DNA of 5,436 nt from contig JAEDHX010000094.1 of assembly GCA_016296785.1 (NCBI GenBank), positions 1 through 5,436 of the forward strand. The letters are read 5' to 3'. The DNA comes from Coprococcus sp. (lineage in GTDB: Bacteria; Bacillota; Clostridia; Lachnospirales; Lachnospiraceae). The translations under genes and the position numbers were made by a program. Positions within the stretch are counted from its first letter, which is position 1, and the number at the start of each line of letters is the position of its first letter. The notes beneath the pieces were generated by a model, which worked only from the letters and a program-made list of their open reading frames with translations, was not told the origin of the DNA and did no database searches. Shown here piece by piece: positions 1-5,415 of the stretch.

Positions 1-74
1 AAGGGACCTGTCCCCGTGGCGAATTTTTTGACCAAGGGACCTGTCCCCGTGGCGAATCTGTCCCCGTGGCTAAT
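1..74 (+). repeat. Left cluster of GGGACCTGTCCCC palindromic repeats
   Basis: Two identical 24-base units, each beginning AAGGGACCTGTCCCCGTGGC and ending GAAT, lie at 1-24 and 34-57, separated by a 9-base spacer. A shortened third unit at 58-74 lacks the leading GGGAC arm. The core GGGAC-CT-GTCCC can fold into a small hairpin, and flanking CCA/TGG bases extend the stem in the second unit. All three units point the same way. The first unit starts at base 1, so the cluster may continue upstream. The same family recurs at 5274-5415. The repeat ends two bases before the LOG gene stop codon at 76-78. It resembles REP-like elements mobilised by RAYT (Y1-type) transposases, but no such transposase lies in the window, so that link is inference. 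Confidence 0.9.
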
Positions 75-75
75 T

Positions 76-642
76 TTAGAATTTAAATACTCTGCCTATT
101 TCAGGCTTGTAGTTGTCGAGGTAATCTAGGATTTCGGTTTGGTCGTTTAGCACGACATATATTTCGTTGGTTTGAGGGCTCATAAAGCCCTTGTCTGAGG
201 TTTCTTTCATCATGGATAGAAGAGGGGCAAAAAAGTTATTGATGTTGTAGATAATTATGGCTTTGCCATGGCGGCCAAGCTGCTTGAGTGTGAGTATCTC
301 GAAGAATTCCTCGTATGTACCTACGCCACCTGGGACCATGATGAAGGCGTCAGAACGCTCCTCCATTATCTGCTTTCGTTCACGCATGGTATTTGTTTTG
401 ATAAGCTCCATGTCTCCTTCATATAAGATGCCGTCAACATCAAAAAATGCAGGGGTTACGCCAATTATGTGTCCGCCCTTTGTTGACATGCCTCTGGCGG
501 CAGCACCCATAAGGCCACGTCCACCCGCACCAAAGACTAGTGAGTGACCGCGCTGTGCCATCATTTTGCCGAGTTTCTCGACAGCTTCTATATATGAATT
601 ATCAATGTCGTTACTTGAAGCGCCATATACACATATATTCAT
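76..642 (-). CDS. LOG family protein (TIGR00730-type Rossmann fold, probable nucleoside 5'-monophosphate phosphoribohydrolase)
   Basis: This 188-residue cytosolic protein has the LOG family hallmarks. A glycine-rich nucleotide-binding loop with GxGGRGLMG lies at residues 38-46, a conserved MRERK segment at 86-90, and the signature PGGVGTYEE at 104-112. R89 and E112 match the positions used for catalysis in the family. The length is normal and the protein appears complete. Characterised family members cleave N6-modified AMP (cytokinin ribotides) or AMP to the free base plus ribose 5-phosphate. In bacteria the real substrate is often unknown, so the exact reaction is inferred. The ATG at 640-642 is preceded by AAAGGAG (complement of 656-662) with a rather long 13-base spacing. 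The gene lies downstream of the BtrH-like gene on the same strand, but a strong hairpin at 670-705 separates them. It probably needs its own promoter or read-through. No clear promoter was found in the 83-base gap. Confidence 0.93.
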   Translation of the reverse strand: MNICVYGASSNDIDNSYIEAVEKLGKMMAQRGHSLVFGAGGRGLMGAAARGMSTKGGHIIGVTPAFFDVDGILYEGDMELIKTNTMRERKQIMEERSDAFIMVPGGVGTYEEFFEILTLKQLGRHGKAIIIYNINNFFAPLLSMMKETSDKGFMSPQTNEIYVVLNDQTEILDYLDNYKPEIGRVFKF

Positions 643-669
643 AAAATCTGTTTTGCTCCTTTCATATTG

Positions 670-705
670 AAAAGATAAAGCGGGTAGAGACCCGCTTTAT
701 CTTTT
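670..705 (-). terminator. Strong hairpin terminator between the BtrH-like gene and the LOG gene
   Basis: A perfect 16-bp inverted repeat pairs 670-685 with 690-705 around a 4-base loop. On the minus strand the GC-rich core AAAGCGGGT/ACCCGCTTT is followed by a T-rich arm (TTTATCTTTT), as expected for an intrinsic terminator ending the carrier/BtrH-like operon 20 bases after its last stop codon. The arms are symmetric A/T-rich tracts, so it could also terminate plus-strand transcription. The structure ends only 7 bases before the LOG ribosome binding site, so it would also lie in the leader of any read-through LOG transcript. Confidence 0.85.
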
Positions 706-725
706 GTTATTAATTATAAATCAGA

Positions 726-1772
726 TTATAGAAGCTCTACTACCTTATTAAGAACTTCAATTTCTTTTGCCTTTGCTTCCATAATGTACTTCTCAAATCT
801 GTCAAGACAGTCAATGTTGCCTGTAATTGAGCATTTGATAAGAAGATTTCTTGCTGTAAGCATGTTATTAACTACTGACATATAATCATCAAGAATCTCA
901 TGGTTATGCTCCAGATAACCTTTCTCCATAAGATACTTAAGTCTCTCAATCATAAGTACTTTGTGGTCATATACAAGATGAAGTGCTCTGATATCAAAGT
1001 CAGGATCATCATTAGAAAGCTGGATGCCAATCTGCTTTAGTACGGCATCGTATACATTTACACCAAATACTGTGTCTGAGAAACGGTTTCTCATCATTCG
1101 GAAATGATTCTTAGTATCCTTTCCTTCAAGATATTCAACAAGTGTATCTTTTATGTAATTTAAATCAAGTTCATAGTAAGTTTTTGATGTGTTCTTCTGA
1201 ATTACATATAAACCACGGCGGCCTTTGTAATCATCCTTGAACATGTGGTCCTCAGAAGCTGTAATAATTTCATAGCCTCTCTTAACATCCTCAAAAGAAA
1301 CAGTAGTATATGAGTAATGCTCACCAAATGTGAAGTCACCAACATGGAACTCTTGAGTGTCTTTATCATAACCAAAGATAAAGAGCTCGTGTGGGAACTT
1401 GTAATCGGCACCTGAGTCACATAAAATCTTAGCTTCGTCGAATACGCCATAAACATATCCGCCAAGATCAATTGTCTTTATTATAAATGTTATTATGTCA
1501 TCACAGTAACTCTCAACCTGTTCTTTTGTCATAAGTGAGAATAAAAGATATGGACATTCTTTTAATGAACTGCTACCAGGCATCATATCTGCAAGGAGCA
1601 TCTCATCACCTGTAAAAATCTCTTCTATATTATAACATCTTAGCTGTATATAATTACTAAATATCCAGTTCTTAGCTTTCTCGTCATCGCCAATGATTGA
1701 AAATAATGTTGCATGCCACTGCCATGATGTAATCATTGGGTAGCTAACCGGCAATATTTTTTTATTGCTCAT
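726..1772 (-). CDS. BtrH/C39-like acyltransferase-family protein of carrier-protein operons (function unproven)
   Basis: This 348-residue protein has no signal peptide or membrane segment, so it is probably cytosolic. I recognise the pattern of papain/C39-like proteins related to the butirosin enzyme BtrH, which are common beside NRPS/PKS and carrier-protein genes in Firmicutes. The visible elements are GGYVYGVFDE (104-113), FPHELFIFGYD (126-136, with the likely catalytic H128), a VGDFTFG strand region (144-150), FGVNVYDAVLKQI (236-248), a helical FDIRALHLVYDHK...ERLKYL stretch (259-281) and a helical C-terminus from about 300. The N-terminal catalytic cysteine typical of C39-type peptidases is not evident in the SWQWHATLFSII region (16-27), so peptidase activity is doubtful. 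The start is fixed by AGGAGG (complement of 1780-1785), 7 bases from the ATG. The gene follows the acyl carrier protein gene by 40 bases in the same operon, which supports a role acting on the carrier-bound group. The family call rests on motif memory, not on a search. Confidence 0.7.
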   Translation of the reverse strand: MSNKKILPVSYPMITSWQWHATLFSIIGDDEKAKNWIFSNYIQLRCYNIEEIFTGDEMLLADMMPGSSSLKECPYLLFSLMTKEQVESYCDDIITFIIKTIDLGGYVYGVFDEAKILCDSGADYKFPHELFIFGYDKDTQEFHVGDFTFGEHYSYTTVSFEDVKRGYEIITASEDHMFKDDYKGRRGLYVIQKNTSKTYYELDLNYIKDTLVEYLEGKDTKNHFRMMRNRFSDTVFGVNVYDAVLKQIGIQLSNDDPDFDIRALHLVYDHKVLMIERLKYLMEKGYLEHNHEILDDYMSVVNNMLTARNLLIKCSITGNIDCLDRFEKYIMEAKAKEIEVLNKVVELL

Positions 1773-1812
1773 TTTTATACCTCCTATTTATGTAATACTA
1801 TGCAAATGAACC

Positions 1813-2064
1813 TTACTTAACCTTAGCTGCTACTGTTGATAATATATCGTTCAAATCATAATAAAGTCCAAGCGCAAGTTCATAATCATCAAATTCAATG
1901 TCAAATTCCCCCTCTAATCCGACAATAAACTGGATGATTGATACAGAATCCACACCATATTCTGTTGTTAAAGCTGCTGCCATATCGATAGTGTCAATAT
2001 CAACCTCTGGCATAATTTCAGAAAAAACGTTTAAAACCCTTGATTTTAAAGCATCTGTGTCCAT
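1813..2064 (-). CDS. Acyl (or peptidyl) carrier protein
   Basis: This 83-residue acidic helical protein has the carrier-protein signature EYGVDSVSIIQFIVGLE. Ser40 in GVDSV is the expected 4'-phosphopantetheine attachment site. It opens helix II, and the acidic segment FDIEFDDYEL follows it at about residues 54-63. The length is typical for a free-standing carrier protein. The sequence is not the classic fatty-acid AcpP (DSLDxVEL), which fits a specialised biosynthetic carrier better. The start is well supported by GGGAGG (complement of 2071-2076), 6 bases from the ATG. It is the first gene of an operon with the BtrH-like gene. This pairing recalls BtrI/BtrH in butirosin biosynthesis, where the carrier holds an acyl group for transfer. 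The group carried here is unknown. No activating ligase or phosphopantetheinyl transferase is encoded in the window. Confidence 0.92.
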   Translation of the reverse strand: MDTDALKSRVLNVFSEIMPEVDIDTIDMAAALTTEYGVDSVSIIQFIVGLEGEFDIEFDDYELALGLYYDLNDILSTVAAKVK

Positions 2065-2114
2065 AACGTACCTCCCATTCTTAATTTTATAGAAAACTAA
2101 AATGTGTTATTTTA

Positions 2115-2143
2115 ATTGTATATGTTTTTTGCGTTTTTTTCAA
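2115..2143 (-). promoter_or_regulatory. Sigma-A-type promoter for the carrier protein/BtrH-like operon
   Basis: Reading the minus strand, -35 TTGAAA (complement of 2138-2143) and -10 TACAAT (complement of 2115-2120) are separated by exactly 17 bases. The spacer and upstream DNA are A-rich. Transcription would start near 2108, leaving a leader of about 43 bases before the ATG at 2064. Both hexamers match the consensus at 5 of 6 or 4 of 6 positions. Confidence 0.7.
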
Positions 2144-2276
2144 TGAATTTTTTCTAAATAAGATGCATTTATGATGCTTTTACGTTTTATCTTAATGAAG
2201 ATGACAAATGAATAGCCCTCCATCAAAAGATAACGTGTATGCTCATAATATTAAACAAATCTTAATTATATTAATA

Positions 2277-2306
2277 TTGTTTGTTAATCTGTCATCATGA
2301 TATAGT
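2277..2306 (+). promoter_or_regulatory. Candidate promoter for the lipoprotein operon
   Basis: TTGTTT (2277-2282) and TATAGT (2301-2306) are spaced by 18 bases and would start transcription near 2313. That gives a leader of roughly 90 bases containing the hairpin at 2326-2382. A competing pair, TTGAAA (2311-2316) with GATATA (2336-2341), has a 19-base spacer and would start inside the hairpin loop. The sequence alone does not decide between them. Confidence 0.4.
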
Positions 2307-2325
2307 TTAATTGAAATTTGTAGTA

Positions 2326-2382
2326 TATGCAGGAAGATATAAGCGGATAGTGGACATTTGCACATATCTTCCTGAAGGCATA
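2326..2382 (+). promoter_or_regulatory. Inverted repeat / leader hairpin before the first lipoprotein gene
   Basis: CAGGAAGATAT (2330-2340) is a perfect 11-bp inverted match to ATATCTTCCTG (2364-2374), around a 23-base loop. The stem extends outward by TATG (2326-2329) pairing with CATA (2379-2382) across a 4-base bulge. No T-tract follows, so it is not an ordinary intrinsic terminator. It ends 23 bases before the ATG at 2406. It could be a structured 5' leader that affects translation or RNA stability, or a DNA operator. The symmetry is seen directly and the role is inference. Confidence 0.6.
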
Positions 2383-2393
2383 GACGACAGTAT

Positions 2394-2398
2394 AGGTG
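2394..2398 (+). promoter_or_regulatory. Ribosome binding site that decides the start of the first lipoprotein
   Basis: AGGTG at 2394-2398 is a weak Shine-Dalgarno site 7 bases before the ATG at 2406. An in-frame TTG at 2400 would leave only one base of spacing, so the ATG is chosen. The site is clearly weaker than the AGGAGG in front of the second lipoprotein gene, which suggests lower translation of the first. Confidence 0.6.
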
Positions 2399-2405
2399 AT
2401 TGATT

Positions 2406-3806
2406 ATGAAAAGAGAAAAACCAAGAAGGATTATTTGTATTATATGCATTTGCCAGTTATTGATTATGGCTATGGCCGCAGGCTGTGGCAAAAAAAAGGT
2501 TGATTATTCTTTGAACGAACCAACGAATACAGGTGGCAGCGTAAATAAATCAGATGATGCTGATCTTAAAAGAACGCTAAATGTTCCGGATAGCTGCAAT
2601 GAGACAATAATAGAAGTCAGCGATGAGGCAGTTATAGACTATAGTATGATTAATTGTGAGAACATAGAAGTTCCCGATGTCAGTAGTATGGATATAGTTC
2701 ATTATGACAAATATAATGTAACTCCGGAGGTAAAGAAATCATTTGCAGAAGCATTATTTGAAAAGGATAAAGGAATATACAAATACGATTATGATAATCC
2801 TACAAAAGCGGACCTGCAAAAGGAAATAGATCGTATAGAGGCGTTGCTAAATCAGAATAAAATAGCATCCGTAGATGACCAGGGGAGAATAGAAGAGCTC
2901 AATCAGCGACTTGATGAGTTTAACAGGGCTTACGACAAAGCACCGGAGAAATACCCTGAAGCTGATAACTATGAAGACACAACATATATAGGAACGGCTA
3001 ATGATGAAGAGTATATGTTTAGCATGGGCGAAAGTGACAGTTATATCTGGCTTGATTTTTATAATAGAGATATTTTGAAGCTTAGACCGAATGATGAAGC
3101 TGAGGCCTGCTCTCTTGGAACAGATCATTTAATTGATGACCCGGAACCGCGTGAGAATACCAGTGAGATGAATGCTGAAGAGGCCTGTAGCATTGCGGGT
3201 GATTTTCTTGAACAAATAGGATTTGATGATGTTATTTGCACACAAATAGCAGACCTTGACTGGTTATATACTAAATATGATGGAAGAAGCGTTGCAACTG
3301 AAACGGAAGGGTATTCGGTGAAATTTGCAAGAAGCATTGGAGGTGCTTCGGCAAATGACGATGAATATTTGAGTCTACAGACACTGAATAAAGCAGGCTA
3401 CTATTCGGGCCTTCCTGCGGAGAGCTTTGAAGTAAATGTCTATAAGGAAAAAGTAATTAGTATGCATTTGTGCCTGTGGTGTGGTACAAGGCTGGATGTC
3501 GAGAAAAATGTAAAGCTGCTTACATTTGACGAAATAATAGAAAAAGCAAAAATGCACTTTCCTGAATATTATGAGAAATATCCTACAGAATATGATGTTG
3601 ATGTTTTTAGTAAAGCAAAGCTCACATATATGCTTATGTCTGATGGAAAAAACCGGTATAAATATGTACCTGTCTGGGCATTTTCTGAAAGCTATGAATT
3701 TAGAGATTATGATGGCAGTATAAGCTATTACACATTTCAGCTTATCCTGATGGATGCGACAACCGGGGAAATAATAGATTATGTTGAGGAGAGAAATAAA
3801 TTTTAA
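2406..3806 (+). CDS. Lipoprotein of unknown function, paralogue 1 (DUF6034-like)
   Basis: This 466-residue exported protein has a basic N-terminus, a hydrophobic stretch, and the lipobox MAAGC with the acylated cysteine at C27. It should therefore be anchored on the outer face of the membrane. The signal peptide is unusual in carrying three extra cysteines (residues 11, 14 and 16). After a polar linker come SCNETI (63-68), INCENIEVP (82-90), FEKDKGIY (118-125) and a charged helical, probably coiled-coil stretch (about 134-178). A mixed alpha/beta region leads to YEKYP (389-393), YVPVW (420-424) and DATTGEIIDY (450-459). The C-terminal PVW...DATTGEIID pattern recalls YcdB/PepSY-like ligand-binding or inhibitory domains. 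The whole resembles clostridial lipoproteins labelled DUF6034, though I cannot confirm this without a search. It is clearly homologous to the next gene along its length. A 45-base gap and shared strand indicate co-transcription. Confidence 0.88.
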   Translation: MKREKPRRIICIICICQLLIMAMAAGCGKKKVDYSLNEPTNTGGSVNKSDDADLKRTLNVPDSCNETIIEVSDEAVIDYSMINCENIEVPDVSSMDIVHYDKYNVTPEVKKSFAEALFEKDKGIYKYDYDNPTKADLQKEIDRIEALLNQNKIASVDDQGRIEELNQRLDEFNRAYDKAPEKYPEADNYEDTTYIGTANDEEYMFSMGESDSYIWLDFYNRDILKLRPNDEAEACSLGTDHLIDDPEPRENTSEMNAEEACSIAGDFLEQIGFDDVICTQIADLDWLYTKYDGRSVATETEGYSVKFARSIGGASANDDEYLSLQTLNKAGYYSGLPAESFEVNVYKEKVISMHLCLWCGTRLDVEKNVKLLTFDEIIEKAKMHFPEYYEKYPTEYDVDVFSKAKLTYMLMSDGKNRYKYVPVWAFSESYEFRDYDGSISYYTFQLILMDATTGEIIDYVEERNKF

Positions 3807-3851
3807 ATAATCATATAAAATAAGTAAAGGTAATTATATAGGAGGACTTAT

Positions 3852-5270
3852 ATGAAGAGGATTAATTTAAAGAAAACCGCTGTTATTGCACTTGCGGGAC
3901 TTATGATGACACAGGCCGCACTAACAGGCTGTGGAAAGAAAACTGTTGATTATAATGTTGACGGTACAAATGAACAAGGTAGTGAGGAAGGAAGTGGCTC
4001 TAAATCTGACAGGGGAGGATTAGCAGGTAGACTTGGAGTTCCCGTTAGCTGCAACGAGACTATTGATCCTGGTAATTCGGGGCTTGGAAATATTACCATA
4101 AATTGTGAGGAAATACAGGTTCCGGAAGTAGAAAAAATGGTCGTAACACATTTTACCCCATCAACTCTTACCAATGAGGATAAAAAGAAATATGCGGAGA
4201 CTTTCTTTGAGAAGGATAAAGGAATCTATGTAGTTGATTATGAACACCAGACGAAGGACGATATTCAGGAACAAATTGACTGGTATAAAAAGCAGGTAGA
4301 CCAGGCAAAAGAAGAAGGTGATACTGACTATCTTTCATATTTGGAGGAGGAAGTAAGAAACCTGGAGAACAGGCTTGCAGATGCACCTGAGACATATCCT
4401 GAGGCAGGGGATTATTCTGGCGATGTATTTAGAGGTACCATAGAGGGAAAGGAATACAATATGAATATCAATGGTGCATCAACTGATTATCCAAGTATCA
4501 CTACATCAATATATTTGGGACCGAAGGATTATTTAAGTTTTAGACCTTATGAGGGCGCTACTTATTGCTATACAGATACTTATTCCTATGAGGAAGCAGA
4601 TAATGCTACTAATGCAAGCTCAATGACCATTGAAAGTGCGGAAGATTTAGCTGGAAAATATCTTGATTCTCTTGGAATAACAGACATAGTAAAAGTTGAA
4701 GAAGATGACCTTAAATGGGTATACTTTGGTAGTAATGATGAAGAGTTAGCAAATGAAGCGGATGGGTATTACTTTAAGTATGTCAGGGCAAATGGTGGTG
4801 CACCTGTATATTCAGGCAGAACGTGGAACGTTGACAATTTGAATCAGATAAATGGATGGATTAATACTCCTGTAGAATCGTTCAGCATTTCTGTATATGA
4901 CGGAGAGGTGGTTGATATATCAATAGAGCAGGTATACAACACAGCTGATAGTGTAGAGGATGCGGAATTGCTTCCTTATGACAAAATCATCGAAAGCGCT
5001 AATGCGGAAATTGGAAAATATTATGAAAAGTATCCACCAAGATATAAGAATATTGAATTCAATGATATGCGACTTACTTACTATATTGTAGCTGATGGTG
5101 AAGGTAAAGCAAAGTATATACCTGTATGGGTACTTTCTCAGTATGAGGAGCTTATGAATTCTGATAGTACAGACGATCCTACACAGCTTGTAGTAATTAA
5201 TGCAATCGATGGCTCAGTAATCGACCTTGTAGAGAATGCAAAAAGCCTAGGCTGCCTCGAAGAATACTAG
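3852..5270 (+). CDS. Lipoprotein of unknown function, paralogue 2 (DUF6034-like)
   Basis: This 472-residue lipoprotein has signal peptide MKRINLKK...ALTGC, with the acylated cysteine again at C27, followed by GKKTVDY as in its neighbour (GKKKVDY). Shared blocks appear in the same order: SCNETI (66-71), INCEEIQVPEV (83-93), FEKDKGIY (119-126), a charged helical region rich in E, K, Q and D (about 134-177), APETYPEA (178-185), YYEKYP (390-395), YIPVW (422-426) and NAIDGSVIDLV (450-460). By eye roughly one residue in three matches paralogue 1, so the duplication is old. The linker after the lipobox is longer and rich in Gly, Ser and Glu. The start is strongly supported by AGGAGG (3840-3845), 6 bases from the ATG. 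The function is unknown. Cell-envelope anchoring is well supported, and a ligand-binding or sensing role is only a guess. The gene stops three bases before a large repeat cluster. Confidence 0.9.
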   Translation: MKRINLKKTAVIALAGLMMTQAALTGCGKKTVDYNVDGTNEQGSEEGSGSKSDRGGLAGRLGVPVSCNETIDPGNSGLGNITINCEEIQVPEVEKMVVTHFTPSTLTNEDKKKYAETFFEKDKGIYVVDYEHQTKDDIQEQIDWYKKQVDQAKEEGDTDYLSYLEEEVRNLENRLADAPETYPEAGDYSGDVFRGTIEGKEYNMNINGASTDYPSITTSIYLGPKDYLSFRPYEGATYCYTDTYSYEEADNATNASSMTIESAEDLAGKYLDSLGITDIVKVEEDDLKWVYFGSNDEELANEADGYYFKYVRANGGAPVYSGRTWNVDNLNQINGWINTPVESFSISVYDGEVVDISIEQVYNTADSVEDAELLPYDKIIESANAEIGKYYEKYPPRYKNIEFNDMRLTYYIVADGEGKAKYIPVWVLSQYEELMNSDSTDDPTQLVVINAIDGSVIDLVENAKSLGCLEEY

Positions 5271-5282
5271 GATTTGCCACGG

Positions 5283-5384
5283 GGTTTGCCATGGGGACAG
5301 GTCCCTTGGCTAAAAATTGCATAATACATATCAAAAGGATATTTTTCGCATTTTTAGCCACGGGACCTGTCCCCGTGGCAAACC
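5283..5384. repeat. Near-perfect 34-bp inverted repeat with 34-base spacer
   Basis: The arms at 5283-5316 and 5351-5384 are inverted copies matching at 32 of 34 positions. The two differences fall at the A/C before GGGAC and at the A/G before TGGC. Each arm is itself a palindromic repeat unit with its TTTTTAG and CAAACC flanks. The spacer at 5317-5350 is AT-rich and shows no gene. In RNA this could form either one long hairpin or two small ones. In DNA it could extrude as a cruciform. Confidence 0.9.
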
Positions 5385-5415
5385 TGTCCCCATGGCAAAC
5401 CCTGTCCCCATTGCT
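5366..5415 (+). repeat. Three tandem 17-base half-units
   Basis: CCTGTCCCCGTGGCAAA (5366-5382) is followed directly by CCTGTCCCCATGGCAAA (5383-5399). After one extra C comes a degenerate CCTGTCCCCATTGCT (5401-5415). The second and third copies have lost the GGGA arm of the palindrome and cannot form the small hairpin by themselves. The left cluster shows the same pattern at 58-74, where a shortened unit follows a full one. Confidence 0.85.

Larger units (their letters stand above)
2065..2405. other. Divergent AT-rich intergenic region
   Basis: This 341-base gap separates the minus-strand carrier operon from the plus-strand lipoprotein operon and holds the promoters of both. It is very AT-rich and carries no convincing protein-coding gene. 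Beyond the promoters and leader hairpin listed separately, two symmetric elements are visible. One is an imperfect inverted repeat, ACGTTTTATCTT (2182-2193) with AAAAGATAACGT (2225-2236), located between the two promoters. The other is an 8-bp inverted repeat, AATATTAA (2247-2254) with TTAATATT (2271-2278), just upstream of and touching the candidate plus-strand -35. Either could bind a regulator, but in DNA this AT-rich they could also be chance. Confidence 0.6.
5274..5415. repeat. Right cluster of GGGACCTGTCCCC palindromic repeats, in both orientations
   Basis: This is the same repeat family as at 1-74. A partial unit at 5274-5284 and a full unit at 5288-5316 (GGGGACAGGTCCC core) point one way. 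After a 34-base AT-rich spacer, a full unit at 5351-5382 and two shortened units at 5383-5399 and 5400-5415 point the other way. The full right unit, GCCACGGGAC-CT-GTCCCCGTGGC, folds into a 10-bp stem with one bulged base. The cluster starts three bases after the stop codon of the second lipoprotein gene. No T-tract directly follows a hairpin on the plus strand, so it is not a classic terminator, but it may still stabilise or end the transcript. Confidence 0.92.

Noticed and set aside
257..547. Plus-strand open frame of 96 codons opposite the LOG gene
   Set aside because: It is antisense to the conserved LOG motifs, and its Pro/Ser-rich translation looks like a codon shadow.
1202..1471. Minus-strand open frame of 89 codons inside the BtrH-like gene
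   Set aside because: It lies entirely within a well-supported gene in another frame, has no convincing ribosome binding site, and its product shows no recognisable domain.
2400..2405. In-frame TTG start two codons before the first lipoprotein ATG
   Set aside because: It would leave only one base between AGGTG and the start. The ATG at 2406 has a 7-base spacing and gives a normal basic signal-peptide N-terminus.
2243..2491. Minus-strand open frame of 82 codons across the divergent region
   Set aside because: It overlaps the start of the first lipoprotein gene and its candidate promoter and hairpin. Its hydrophobic translation reflects the antisense of the signal peptide and AT-rich DNA.
5288..5310. 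Classic intrinsic terminator for the lipoprotein operon
   Set aside because: The hairpin is followed by TAAAAATTGC on the plus strand, with no T-tract, so ordinary intrinsic termination is not supported.
5274..5415. CRISPR array
   Set aside because: Units are in mixed orientation, spacers are absent or irregular, and some units are directly abutted. No cas gene is present.
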